The notes below the pieces were generated by a model. That model saw only the letters and a list, made by a program, of their open reading frames with translations, was not told where the DNA came from and did not search any database. The translations under genes were made by a program, and so were the position numbers. From NCBI GenBank assembly GCA_016214845.1, contig JACRMS010000018.1, forward strand, positions 1-64,000: a stretch of 64,000 nucleotides of DNA, given 5' to 3'. The stretch comes from Nitrospirota bacterium. Lineage in GTDB: Bacteria; Nitrospirota; Thermodesulfovibrionia; UBA6902. Below, piece after piece: positions 36,265 to 45,498 of this stretch (positions within the stretch are counted from its first letter, which is position 1; every line of letters begins with the position of its first letter).

Positions 36265-36329
36265 TGTCACCCTGAACTCGTTTCAGGGTCTTATAGAAAA
36301 GCAGATGCTGAAACAAGTTCAGCATGACA
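36265..36329. repeat. Dispersed repeat, CCTGAACTCGTTTCAGG type (copy 2)
   Basis: Nearly identical at both arms to the copy at 29800-29863: same TGTCACCCTGAACTCG start and AGTTCAGCATGACA end, with a slightly different core. Lies between murG and murC. Confidence 0.88.
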
Positions 36330-36344
36330 TTTTGAGATTAAATT

Positions 36345-37757
36345 ATGTATAAACGGTTTGAGAAAATTCATTTCGTGGGTATCGGCGGCGTCGGCATGAG
36401 CGGCATTGCGGAGGTCCTCCATAATCTCGGCTACGACATCTCAGGCTCTGATCTAAAAGAATCTGAAACTACGAACAGATTGAAAGGGCAGGGCATTAAC
36501 ATCATCATCGGCCACAAGGCGGAGAATATAACGAGCGCTGATGTTGTGGTCATCTCATCAGCGGTCTCTTCTTACAATCCTGAGGTGGAAGCCGCGCGCA
36601 AATTGTCCATTCCTGTCATACCGAGGGCGGAGATGCTTGCGGAGCTTGCGAGGTTGAAATACGCGGTGCTGGTGGCAGGGGCGCACGGCAAGACCACGAC
36701 AACGTCACTGGTGGCGAGCGTGCTTGCAGAGGGAGGGATCGACCCTACCGTTGTGATAGGAGGCAAATTAAAAGGCATCGGAAGCAACGCAAAATTAGGG
36801 CAGGGGGATTTCCTTGTAGCGGAGGCGGATGAGAGCGACGGCTCTTTCCTGAAACTCTCTCCCACTATCGCTGTGGTGACCAATATAGACAGGGAGCATC
36901 TGGATTATTTCAAAAACATTGATGAGATAAAGAACGCCTTCGATTCATTCATAAACAAAATACCTTTTTACGGGCTGGCTGTTTTATACGGCGACAATGA
37001 ACACATGAAGGAGATCCTGCCCAATGTCAAACGGAGATTTATCACATACGGATTGAGCGACAACCTCGACCTTGTCGCAAAGGACATCAAGACACATAAT
37101 TTCAGGACAAGATTCGAGGCTGTCCTAAACGGGAGATCATTCGGCGTATTTGAAGTCCCGCTTATCGGACTCCACAACGTGTGCAACTGTCTTGCAGCCA
37201 TCGCCGTTGCGAATGAACTGGAGATGGGCATGGTAGACATACAGAGGGCCTTAAGCAACTTCAGCGGGGTACAGCGGCGTTTTGAAATGAAAGGTGAAGT
37301 TGCGGGTATCAAGGTGATTGATGATTACGGGCATCACCCCGCCGAGGTCATGGCGACTTTGAAGGCGGCGAAGGCGGCGATGAGTGAAGGCAGAGGGCAG
37401 AAGGCGGAAGGCAGACTAATTGTTCTCTTTCAGCCTCACAGGTACACAAGGACGAGGGACCTTTTTAAAGATTTCATCTATGCCTTCACGGACGCTGACA
37501 AGGTGCTGCTGTTAGACATTTATCCCGCGGGAGAAAAACCCATTGAAGGGGTCAATTCGGAATCGTTATTTAAAGAGATAAAGAAAACAGGCAAGGACAT
37601 TGAGTATTTAAAGGACAGGTCAGAGATATCAGATTATCTTGACCGGGAATTGAAAGAAGGAGATATCCTGCTGACCCTCGGGGCCGGGGATGTATGGAAA
37701 ATCGGCGAGGAGTTTTTAAAAATTAAAAATGAAACCACAGAGACACAGAGGCACTGA
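36345..37757 (+). CDS. murC: UDP-MurNAc:L-Ala ligase
   Basis: First stem-peptide ligase. [27 protein letters not shown]-loop [52 protein letters not shown]. Length 470 aa. A short segment at about 346-358 ([11 protein letters not shown]) comes from AGAAGGC-like units. The last eight residues (TTETQRH end) and the stop codon are supplied by the left arm of an inverted repeat at 37732-37865. Confidence 0.96.
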   Translation: MYKRFEKIHFVGIGGVGMSGIAEVLHNLGYDISGSDLKESETTNRLKGQGINIIIGHKAENITSADVVVISSAVSSYNPEVEAARKLSIPVIPRAEMLAELARLKYAVLVAGAHGKTTTTSLVASVLAEGGIDPTVVIGGKLKGIGSNAKLGQGDFLVAEADESDGSFLKLSPTIAVVTNIDREHLDYFKNIDEIKNAFDSFINKIPFYGLAVLYGDNEHMKEILPNVKRRFITYGLSDNLDLVAKDIKTHNFRTRFEAVLNGRSFGVFEVPLIGLHNVCNCLAAIAVANELEMGMVDIQRALSNFSGVQRRFEMKGEVAGIKVIDDYGHHPAEVMATLKAAKAAMSEGRGQKAEGRLIVLFQPHRYTRTRDLFKDFIYAFTDADKVLLLDIYPAGEKPIEGVNSESLFKEIKKTGKDIEYLKDRSEISDYLDRELKEGDILLTLGAGDVWKIGEEFLKIKNETTETQRH

Positions 37758-37865
37758 GAAAAATCAAGAAGAAATGAGAAATGAAAAACAGGAAAATTCT
37801 TTACTTCCAATTTCTTATTTCCTGTTTCCCATTTTGTTCTCCGTGTCTCAGTGCCTCTGTGGTTT
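37732..37865. repeat. Inverted repeat of ACCACAGAGACACAGAGG type overlapping the end of murC
   Basis: AAACCACAGAGACACAGAGGCACTGAG at the left is matched by CTCAGTGCCTCTGTGGTTT at the right (37847-37865). A nested pair (AAAACAGGAAA / TTTCCTGTTT) fills the core. Partial relatives of the left arm occur at about 5490 and 40867. Confidence 0.88.
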
Positions 37866-37894
37866 ATTAAATGTTTTTTTAGGTTAAGGATTAA

Positions 37895-38827
37895 ATGCGA
37901 GTGATGGACAAGGAATTAAAAGGCATTTTTGAAAAAGGGCTTTTCAAGGGCGAGATGAAGTTTGATGAACTGATGTCGGAGCACACGTCTCTGGGAATAG
38001 GCGGGCCTGCGGAGGTCATGGTCTTCCCTGAAGACCCTGTGTCCTTGAGGAACGTCCTGCGCGCTGCAAAAAAGGAGAATATCCCGGTGGCCGTACTTGG
38101 AGGCGGGACGAATCTCCTTGTCAGTGATAAGGGGATAGAAGGCGTCGTTATCTCATTGAAGGCATTCAGGGGGATTGAGTTTACGAGGGGAAGCAATGAC
38201 CGGGAAGCGGTTCTGTACGTTGCGGCAGGAGTGCCGCTTGCGGGTCTTTTGAGTTTCGCCCAAAAGAACGGATGCGCCGGCATTGAGGCGCTGGTCGGGA
38301 TACCCGGATATTTTGGCGGCGCTGTGTATATGAATGCGGGGTCTTTCGGCGCGGAGATCAAAGACGTGCTCGTCTCAGTAGCGGTGATGGATATGAACGG
38401 CAGGATCTCAATTTTGGAGAAGGACAAATTGAATTTTTCATACAGGTCTTCAAATATTCCCGACGGCCTGATAATCCTCAGCGCGAACATTTTATTAAAG
38501 AGAGATAATCCTGATGAGATATCAAGGCGCATGAAAGATTATTTACAGAAAAAGAGAAATACACAGCCGCTCGGAGAGCCTTCCGCAGGGTGCGTTTTTA
38601 AAAATCCCGAGGGAGATGCAGCGGGAAGGCTGATAGACGCGGCAGGGTGTAAAGGGATGAGGGTCGGCGATGTCGAGGTGAGCGCGGTACATGCCAATTA
38701 TTTTATTAATAAAGGCAGCGCCGCGTGCGGGGACTTTATCGCATTAATGAAAATCGTGAAGGCGAAGGTGAAGCAACACAGCGGTGTCGCGCTTGAGCCG
38801 GAGATAAAAATTGTGGGGAAAAATTAA
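37895..38827 (+). CDS. murB: UDP-N-acetylenolpyruvoylglucosamine reductase
   Basis: FAD enzyme reducing the enolpyruvyl group to give UDP-MurNAc. FAD-binding segments are TSLGIGGPAEVMVFP, VLGGGTNLLVSDKG, GIPGYFGGAVYMNAG. The type II C-terminal domain shows SAGCVFKNP, where the proton donor position is Cys instead of the Ser of E. coli MurB, and ends ALEPEIKIVG. 310 aa. Sits after the murC repeat with a weak ribosome-binding site. Confidence 0.95.
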   Translation: MRVMDKELKGIFEKGLFKGEMKFDELMSEHTSLGIGGPAEVMVFPEDPVSLRNVLRAAKKENIPVAVLGGGTNLLVSDKGIEGVVISLKAFRGIEFTRGSNDREAVLYVAAGVPLAGLLSFAQKNGCAGIEALVGIPGYFGGAVYMNAGSFGAEIKDVLVSVAVMDMNGRISILEKDKLNFSYRSSNIPDGLIILSANILLKRDNPDEISRRMKDYLQKKRNTQPLGEPSAGCVFKNPEGDAAGRLIDAAGCKGMRVGDVEVSAVHANYFINKGSAACGDFIALMKIVKAKVKQHSGVALEPEIKIVGKN

Positions 38828-39053
38828 TTGATAATGCAAACGATGGAACCAGAGGCAATCTTAAATTTAATAAACACAGATAAGAAAGACTGTCTCAAAA
38901 CTTCTATAATCGACATGATATTTAAATTTATGTTTAATGCTATTCCAGTTATTCTCTTGACCCTATGCTCTTTGCCCCATGCACTTGGCCTTTTTCAAGA
39001 GGTGTCGTATAGAAATTTTTCACCTGCCTTTCTTATCTGTGTGGGAGAAACAA
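38828..39053. other. murB-ddl intergenic region
   Basis: 226 bp with no gene I can support. An open frame crosses it but has no family features. A CCTATGCTCTTTGCCCCATGC stretch near 38965 resembles the short-unit repeats seen elsewhere. Confidence 0.5.
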
Positions 39054-39998
39054 ATGGCTAAAGGACCGGTTACAACAAAAAGGATAGGTGTGCTGATGGG
39101 AGGCGAGTCCTCCGAGAGGGACATCTCCATCAGGAGCGGGCTCGCGATATACCAGAGCCTGCAGGAGCTTGGCTACAACGCAGTGCCGATCGATATCAGC
39201 AAGGACGTAGTTAACGCGCTGAAGAAAGAAAAGATCAAGTTTGCTTTCCTTGCCTTACACGGTGGAATAGGGGAAAACGGGGCGATACAGGGGATGCTTG
39301 AAGTGTTTGGCATCCCTTACTCAGGTTCAGGCATCATGGCTTCGGCCCTTGCAATGGACAAAGAGGCGTCCAAGAAAATGTTTGCATATCACGGGCTGCC
39401 GGTAGCGCCGTTCATAGTCATCCGCCGCCAGTCAAAAGGCAAAAAGGCGGTTGATACACAACTGCCTGCTGTTGACTTTCCCCTGCCGTGGGTTGTCAAG
39501 CCTGTTGCAGAGGGGTCCAGCATCGGTGTCAGCATCATTAAAGAAGAAAAAGATATGCTCCCGTGCCTTGAGAAGGCCTTCTCATTTGACAACAGGGTAA
39601 TGATAGAGAAATTCATCCCCGGCAAAGAGGTGCACATCGGGATACTCGGACAGAGGGTCCTTGGAGGCGTTGAGGTGAGGCCCTCTCTGGAATTTTATAA
39701 CTACGAGGCAAAGTATACATCGGGACTTACTGAGTACATCATTCCCCCGGAGCTTGATGACGCGACATATGAAAAGGCTAAAGACATTGCGTTGAAGGCC
39801 CACCAGGCGCTTGGATGCGCTGGCGCCAGCAGGGTTGATCTGAGAATTGATGAAGGCACCAAGGTCCCGCATATTCTTGAAGTTAACACACTGCCCGGCA
39901 TGACAACGACGAGCCTGCTGCCGAAGATAGCAAAGTCAGCGGGCATGAGTTTCGGCGATCTTATAGAGGAGATAATAAGACTTGGCCTCAAAGAATAA
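39054..39998 (+). CDS. ddl: D-alanine-D-alanine ligase
   Basis: ATP-grasp ligase forming the D-Ala-D-Ala dipeptide used by MurF. The start is MAKGPVTTKR at 39054 behind GGGAGA; an upstream in-frame ATG at 38979 would add unsupported sequence. Motifs: GVLMGGESSERDISIRSG; LALHGGIGENGAIQG; GSGIMASALAMDK; VVKPVAEGSSIGVS; GKEVHIGIL; ILEVNTLPGMTTTSLLPK. 314 aa. Its last 17 bp overlap ftsQ. Confidence 0.96.
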   Translation: MAKGPVTTKRIGVLMGGESSERDISIRSGLAIYQSLQELGYNAVPIDISKDVVNALKKEKIKFAFLALHGGIGENGAIQGMLEVFGIPYSGSGIMASALAMDKEASKKMFAYHGLPVAPFIVIRRQSKGKKAVDTQLPAVDFPLPWVVKPVAEGSSIGVSIIKEEKDMLPCLEKAFSFDNRVMIEKFIPGKEVHIGILGQRVLGGVEVRPSLEFYNYEAKYTSGLTEYIIPPELDDATYEKAKDIALKAHQALGCAGASRVDLRIDEGTKVPHILEVNTLPGMTTTSLLPKIAKSAGMSFGDLIEEIIRLGLKE

Positions 39999-40857
39999 CA
40001 AACGGAAATCAGTGTCGCGGCGACAGGGGAAGCTCTCTATCTTTCTCAAGAAGACGGGTATCATCCTGTCAGTTGCGCTGGCAGTAACCACCATAGTGCT
40101 GGGAACGTATTTGCTGGCCCAGGCGTTTTATGTCAGAGAGATAGAGGTTTCAGGCAACGAGCATCTTGACAAGAGAGATATTGAAAACATTTTAAACATC
40201 CGGCGGGAATCCCTTTTGGACCTTCACCTGAAAGATATCGACGAGAGGCTGAGGAAAAACGCGTGGATAAAGAAGACAACCTTAAGATGGCAGCTGCCCG
40301 GAACACTCGTGATAGACATTGAAGAGGCGAGGCCCAAGGCCCTGCTCAATTTCGAAGGAGAGACTTTCCTTGTTAATGAGGAAGGCAATGTAATGGAAAG
40401 GCTGCAAGATGCGGGCACTCCTTTTCTGCCGGAAATAAAGGGGATAGACCCGAGGTATAAAAAAGAAATGTCGGAGGCCTTGAAATTAGTTGAAGCCCTG
40501 TCCTCCAGGAAAATACTTGCCGACAAGCAGTTAGTAGAGATAGGCCTGGAACCGTACGGGCTCAATCTGAATATCGACGGAGAATTTATCAAAGTCGGTT
40601 ACGGGCAGTACGCGGAGAAATTCGACAAGTGGGTGGAGCTTGAACCGGAGTTGAAGAAGATGGGTGTGCCGATCCAGTACGTGGACCTGAGATTTAAAGA
40701 TTCCGTTATTGTGAAGCCTGTAACACCGGAAAAACCGGACAAGAACGACAAACTGAAAGAGAAGGACAAAGATAAAGAGAAGGTGACCGAGGCGGCAAAA
40801 GATAAAGGCAAGGGAAAGGCGAAAGTTAGAAGCAGCAAGAAGGAGAAAAAAGTTTGA
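39982..40857 (+). CDS. ftsQ: Cell division protein FtsQ
   Basis: Bitopic divisome protein of 291 aa that recruits FtsB/FtsL. It starts at TTG 39982, inside ddl, giving a very basic cytoplasmic N-terminus (KNNKRKSVSRRQGK) and one transmembrane helix at about 25-47. The POTRA domain follows (VREIEVSGNEHLDKRDIENIL), then the beta domain. The C-terminal ~50 residues are an almost pure Lys/Asp/Glu tail (from about KPDKNDKLKEKDK on), unusual for a periplasmic FtsQ end. Confidence 0.9.
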   Translation: MASKNNKRKSVSRRQGKLSIFLKKTGIILSVALAVTTIVLGTYLLAQAFYVREIEVSGNEHLDKRDIENILNIRRESLLDLHLKDIDERLRKNAWIKKTTLRWQLPGTLVIDIEEARPKALLNFEGETFLVNEEGNVMERLQDAGTPFLPEIKGIDPRYKKEMSEALKLVEALSSRKILADKQLVEIGLEPYGLNLNIDGEFIKVGYGQYAEKFDKWVELEPELKKMGVPIQYVDLRFKDSVIVKPVTPEKPDKNDKLKEKDKDKEKVTEAAKDKGKGKAKVRSSKKEKKV

Positions 40858-40898
40858 TAGTAAATTTACCACAGAGCACTCAGAGGAAGATGGATTCC

Positions 40899-40966
40899 AT
40901 CCACAGATTTTGCAGATTGCACAGATCAGGTAAAAACATCTGTGCAAATCTGAGTAATCTGCGGAT
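40899..40966. repeat. Dispersed inverted repeat, CAGATT type (copy 2)
   Basis: ATCCACAGATTTTGCAGATT is mirrored by AATCTGAGTAATCTGCGGAT; the inner arms are GCACAGAT and ATCTGTGC. Lies between ftsQ and ftsA, flanked by CCACAGAG-type units. Confidence 0.85.
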
Positions 40967-41008
40967 TATTAATCTCTGTGCCATCTGTGACTTAAGGATG
41001 AATTAAAT

Positions 41009-42277
41009 ATGCATTTTGGATTTATAAAAGACGTGACCGCGAAAAACGGCAGCATAGTAGTCGGTCTTGATATCGGCTCGACAAAGATATGCGTCATGGT
41101 TGCCGAGGTCAACCCTTTCAGGAGCCGGGATGAGAATAATTTCCCTGCAAATATAATGGGCGTCGGCACGGCCCCGTCAAAGGGTATCAAAAAAGGGGTC
41201 GTCATCAACATCGAGCAGACCGTTGAAGCAATAAGGGAAGCGGTGCAGCGTGCTGAAGAGGCGTCAGGCGTTGATATAAAAACAGTGTATACAGGGGTCA
41301 CCGGAAGCCACATAGGGTATATTTCAAGTCAGGGCATTATCGCTGTAAAGGAAAAAGAAATTGGACAGAAGGAAGTTGACATGGTGATCGACGCCGCAAG
41401 GGCCGTGGCAATTCCCTTTGACCGGGAGATACTCCATGTGGTCCCCCTGGAGTTTATCGTGAACGGGCAGGAGGGGATCACTGACCCGCGCGGAATGGTA
41501 GGGGTGAGGCTTGAGGCGAAGGTCCAGATAATAACCGGCGCTGCCTCGTCAATCCAGAATTTAATGAAGTGCTGCCAGAAGGCGGGGCTTGAGGCGCTTG
41601 ATGTTGTGTTCCAGCCGGTTGCCACCGCCGATGCCGTGCTGACGCGGGATGAGAAGGAACTCGGCGTCGCGCTTGTAGATATTGGCGGCGGCACAATTGA
41701 TATCGCGCTTTATAAAGAAGGGAATATTTTCCATTCCGCGGTGTTGGCTGTTGGAGGCGGCAATTTCACAAATGACGCGGCGATAGGATTGAGGCTCCCT
41801 TTTCATGAAGCTGAGAAGATAAAAAGAAAGTACGGCTGCTCGATGCTGTCCCTGGTGCGCGGTGAAGAAGAGATCGGGATCGAAACCGCAGACGGCAAGC
41901 CGGGCAGGAGCATAACGAGAAGCCACCTCGTTGAAATACTCCAGCCGCGCGCGGAAGAATTGTTCGGGTTGATCAAAGAAGAGATCACCGGAAAAGGCCA
42001 TCACAAACTGATGAACGCGGGCGTGGTTTTGACAGGCGGCACGGTATTAATGGAAGGGATGACCGTGATGGCGGAAAATATTCTGGAGCTTCCCGTAAAA
42101 ATTGGAAGCCCTATTGGTATCGGAGGGCATACTGATATTTTAAGCAACCCCGCATATGCTGCCTGTGCAGGTCTTGTCCTTCAGGGAGCGCAGGAGATTT
42201 TAGCCGAACAGGGACTAAACAGCGGAGGAATATTCAGCGGGATAAAATCGAAGATGAGCGGGTGGTTTAGACTATAA
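41009..42277 (+). CDS. ftsA: Cell division protein FtsA
   Basis: Actin-like ATPase tethering FtsZ to the membrane. GLDIGSTKICVMVAEV (phosphate 1); GVTGSHIGYISSQG (1C domain); VLVDIGGGTIDIAL-type phosphate 2 (ALVDIGGGTIDIALY); GVVLTGGTVLMEG. The C-terminal amphipathic helix GIKSKMSGWFRL is the membrane-targeting sequence. 422 aa, normal. Confidence 0.97.
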   Translation: MHFGFIKDVTAKNGSIVVGLDIGSTKICVMVAEVNPFRSRDENNFPANIMGVGTAPSKGIKKGVVINIEQTVEAIREAVQRAEEASGVDIKTVYTGVTGSHIGYISSQGIIAVKEKEIGQKEVDMVIDAARAVAIPFDREILHVVPLEFIVNGQEGITDPRGMVGVRLEAKVQIITGAASSIQNLMKCCQKAGLEALDVVFQPVATADAVLTRDEKELGVALVDIGGGTIDIALYKEGNIFHSAVLAVGGGNFTNDAAIGLRLPFHEAEKIKRKYGCSMLSLVRGEEEIGIETADGKPGRSITRSHLVEILQPRAEELFGLIKEEITGKGHHKLMNAGVVLTGGTVLMEGMTVMAENILELPVKIGSPIGIGGHTDILSNPAYAACAGLVLQGAQEILAEQGLNSGGIFSGIKSKMSGWFRL

Positions 42278-42364
42278 ATTAAGAATTAAGAATTACGAAT
42301 TAGGAATTGAAAAGATTGGAACAAATTTTAATACATAAAAATTTATCAGGGAAAGGAGAACGGT

Positions 42365-43528
42365 ATGAAGATTTTCGAGCTTGAGGAGTTACAGAACGGC
42401 AGTATTACCAACCCGGCAAAGATCAAGATTGTGGGTGTCGGCGGAGGAGGGAGCAATGCTGTAAACAGCATGATAGCGTCGAACCTCCAGGGAGTTGAGT
42501 TTGTGGCCATCAACACGGATGCGCAGGCGCTTGAATTGTCACTTGCGCACCAGTGCGTGCAGGTCGGCACTTCATTGACAAAGGGACTTGGCTCCGGCGC
42601 AAACCCCGAGACAGGCAAGCAGGCCGCACTTGAAGACAGAGGCGCGGTTGAAGACGCATTGAGAGGCGCCGACATGATTTTTATAACAGCAGGCATGGGA
42701 GGGGGCACAGGCACCGGCGCGTCCCCGGTTGTCGCGGAGGTAGCGAGGGAGCTTGGCATTCTTACCACGGCAGTTGTTACCAAACCGTTTCTCTTTGAGG
42801 GCAACAAGAGGTCCAGAAACGCGGAGCAGGGGATAAAAGAACTGCAGAAACATGTGGACTCCCTTATCGTCGTCCATAATCAGAGATTGTTAAATATTGC
42901 GGACAAGGACACGACCTGGCTTCAGGCCTTAAACCTTGCAAATGACGTCCTGAGACAGGCGGTAAAAGGCATCTCTGACCTGATACTCGTTCCCGGACTT
43001 ATAAACCAGGATTTTGCGGACATAAAGACCATCTTGTCAAACAGCGGCAGGTCACTCATCGGTATCGGCAGCGCAAGCGGCGAGACCCGCGCGGTAAGCG
43101 CGGCCAAGATGGCAATCTCAAGCCCCCTGTTGGAGGAAACCTCCATTGATGGCGCTAAAGGCGTATTGATAAACATCACTGGAGGTTCCTCCCTCTCTTT
43201 TCACGAGGTCAACGAGGCAGCCAGCCTTATCAAGGATGCGGTGCATGATGACGCGGAAATAATCTTCGGCTCGGTAATTGACCCGGACCTTGACGACAAG
43301 GTTGTAATTACGGTGATTGCCACAGGCTTTGAAGAAAAGACCCGCCCTGTGATGCCTTCGCTTGAGAAATGGAGGCCGAAGGGAGATTCAGTTGTGTTGA
43401 AAGGCTCCACTCAAAGGTTTTTGTCGAAGGAGACGGTGAAGGTTGACAGCGAGGATTATCTTGACGTCCCGACCTTCATGCGTAAAAACGGATATTCTGA
43501 AAATGAGCAGGACATAAAAACGGTTTAG
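42365..43528 (+). CDS. ftsZ: Cell division GTPase FtsZ
   Basis: Tubulin-like GTPase forming the Z ring. IKIVGVGGGGSNAVNSMI at the start; AINTDAQAL; the tubulin signature GMGGGTGTGASPVVAEVA; FALVxxNDV-type T7 region around LNLANDVLRQAV. The conserved C-terminal peptide is YLDVPTFMRKNG, which binds FtsA, followed by a short polar end. 387 aa; a GGAAAGGAG ribosome-binding site precedes it. Last gene of the cluster. Confidence 0.98.
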   Translation: MKIFELEELQNGSITNPAKIKIVGVGGGGSNAVNSMIASNLQGVEFVAINTDAQALELSLAHQCVQVGTSLTKGLGSGANPETGKQAALEDRGAVEDALRGADMIFITAGMGGGTGTGASPVVAEVARELGILTTAVVTKPFLFEGNKRSRNAEQGIKELQKHVDSLIVVHNQRLLNIADKDTTWLQALNLANDVLRQAVKGISDLILVPGLINQDFADIKTILSNSGRSLIGIGSASGETRAVSAAKMAISSPLLEETSIDGAKGVLINITGGSSLSFHEVNEAASLIKDAVHDDAEIIFGSVIDPDLDDKVVITVIATGFEEKTRPVMPSLEKWRPKGDSVVLKGSTQRFLSKETVKVDSEDYLDVPTFMRKNGYSENEQDIKTV

Positions 43529-43545
43529 TCGGGAATAAAAATTAT

Positions 43546-43622
43546 ATCCGCAGATTTCGCAGATTACACAGATTATGAAAAGACCCTGCAAATATCTGTG
43601 CTAATCTGAGAAATCTGCGGAT
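43546..43622. repeat. Dispersed inverted repeat, CAGATT type (copy 3)
   Basis: ATCCGCAGATTTCGCAGATT is mirrored by AATCTGAGAAATCTGCGGAT. It fills the gap between the converging ftsZ and histidine kinase genes and could also serve as a transcription barrier. Confidence 0.87.
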
Positions 43623-43643
43623 TGTATTCCCTGCGATCAATTA

Positions 43644-45407
43644 TTAAATCCTGTTCTTATACTTCAGCTCTTTAAAGCGTATGAAGTATTTTGTGCCGCT
43701 GCTTCTGTCCAGGGCCAATTCGCCCTTCAGTTGATGCTCCACTAAATTGACAATGAGCTGCATGCCCAGTGATTTCACCGCCCTGATATCAATGCCTTCC
43801 GGTATCCCCGCGCCGTTATCGCTGACCACGAGTTCATATTTGTCCTCACCGGTGATCTTTCTGAACGATATCTTTATCTCTCCCTTTCGGTCCTTGGGGA
43901 AAGCGTACTTCAGCGCGTTTGAAACCAGTTCATTTATAATCAACCCGCACGGTATTGCGGTGTCGATTGCAAGACTGAGCTCCTCTGCTTTAATATTGAG
44001 TGAAATACTTCCGTTGTTTGTGCCGTAGAACATGAGCAGGCCGTTTGCAAGGCTCTTGACGTAATCATTGAAATCGATATGGGCAAGGTCATTTGACTGG
44101 TAGAGTTTCTCGTGGATGAGGGACATGGACCTTATCCGGTTGCGGCTTTCATCGAACAATTCAATATACTGCCGGTCGTCGATCTGGTCCGACTGTAGGC
44201 TTAACAGGCTTGAAATGACCTGCATGTTGTTTTTTACCCTGTGGTGAATTTCTTTCAGCAGCACCTCTTTTTCCTCTGTCCTCTCAAGCAGCTTTACATT
44301 TGCGGCTTCGCGCTGATATACGGTATGCTGGAGCGAATCTATTGTGTCTATGAGCTGGGAGGTCATTTTGTTGAAAGCCAGGGACAAAACACCTATCTCA
44401 TCGCTGCCTGAAAAAGCCGCCTTTTGCGACAGGTTGCCGCTGCTGATCGCCTGCGCGGTTTCGGCAAGGGATTCGATGGGCCTGATGATCTTGCGCATAA
44501 TTGTAAATCCGAGGGCCAAAGCCACTGACAGGGTAAATAAAAGAAAAGCCGCTATGGTGAGCATGGGACGGGCGGTGTTTTTCAGGGCTTCCGTTACAGG
44601 CACCTCAGTTACAATATGAAGATACTGATCACCAAGTTTTATTGTATCACCGGCCAAAACGACCTTTGTGCCGTTAATGCCTGTCATAATAACGGCCTTA
44701 TCAGGCACGTGGAAGTGTGCGTCTTTTAACATCACCGAAGGATCAGGATGTACAATGACCCTGCCGTCGTTGTCCGTGATGTAGGCAATGCCGGATTTGC
44801 CTATATGCATAGCCGCCACTATTTCCTGCATGAATTTCAGACGCATTTCAGCAACAAGGACACCCTTTAATTTATCACCCCGCTCGTCAATTACCGGAAG
44901 GCTCATTAACATGAAAGGGCCTCCTGTTTTTTTGTCGAAATACACGGGGCCATAGTATGTAGCGCGTTTTGCAATGGGAACCAGAAATTCCTCAGCCCCT
45001 GACCGGTCACCGAGGTCCCTGTCAGTAAAGATTGAAGCGCGGGACACGCGCATGATCTCTCTGCCATTGCCATTGAGCAGAACCAGGTCATTGAATGAGT
45101 CCCTGTGATTTTCGTCCTTGAACGCGCGCAGCTTGGAAAGGATCTGATGCTGCCGCTGCCGTCCGATTTCTGTAATGTAGTAGTCGATCTTCATTGCATT
45201 GAGCAGGGTCGTCTCCTGTTCATGGATCTTCGAGAGGATCTCGCCGGAAACGCGCTTGGCGATCTCGCTTTGTAATTCCATCGCCTGTCTCCGCTGGATA
45301 ACAGAGTCCTGCCATGATAAGACAGCGCCGAGCAAAAGGAGAGGGACTATCGCAAGGATAACGAGAGAAATGATCAGGCGCTTTCTGATGCTGCCCGTTG
45401 TTTTCAT
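43644..45407 (-). CDS. Membrane sensor histidine kinase (Cache-HAMP-HisKA_2)
   Basis: This 587-aa protein has a first transmembrane helix at about 12-32, a periplasmic double-Cache-type region to about 275 (with AYITDNDGRVIVHPDPS), a second helix at about 278-300, a HAMP linker (RPIESLAETAQAISSGNLSQ), and a HisKA_2-type dimerisation domain with phosphoacceptor His in LKEIHHRVKNNMQVISSLLSLQ. The HATPase domain has N box GLIINELVSNALKYAFP and G1 DNGAGIPEG. This is the PdtaS/HWE-related class. No response regulator is adjacent, so it is an orphan; the ligand is unknown. Confidence 0.9.
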   Translation of the reverse strand: MKTTGSIRKRLIISLVILAIVPLLLLGAVLSWQDSVIQRRQAMELQSEIAKRVSGEILSKIHEQETTLLNAMKIDYYITEIGRQRQHQILSKLRAFKDENHRDSFNDLVLLNGNGREIMRVSRASIFTDRDLGDRSGAEEFLVPIAKRATYYGPVYFDKKTGGPFMLMSLPVIDERGDKLKGVLVAEMRLKFMQEIVAAMHIGKSGIAYITDNDGRVIVHPDPSVMLKDAHFHVPDKAVIMTGINGTKVVLAGDTIKLGDQYLHIVTEVPVTEALKNTARPMLTIAAFLLFTLSVALALGFTIMRKIIRPIESLAETAQAISSGNLSQKAAFSGSDEIGVLSLAFNKMTSQLIDTIDSLQHTVYQREAANVKLLERTEEKEVLLKEIHHRVKNNMQVISSLLSLQSDQIDDRQYIELFDESRNRIRSMSLIHEKLYQSNDLAHIDFNDYVKSLANGLLMFYGTNNGSISLNIKAEELSLAIDTAIPCGLIINELVSNALKYAFPKDRKGEIKISFRKITGEDKYELVVSDNGAGIPEGIDIRAVKSLGMQLIVNLVEHQLKGELALDRSSGTKYFIRFKELKYKNRI

Positions 45408-45498
45408 AGAAGCAAGACTTCCTTTAATGAAACAGAAGATTATGATAGAATACTTTTCATTTTAAATTAAACCGCTAAATTAGAAAAGAGAGGTAATC

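Noticed and set aside
38828-39061. Open frame of 77 codons between murB and ddl
   Set aside because: It overlaps the ddl ribosome-binding site, has no family features, and contains repeat-like units.
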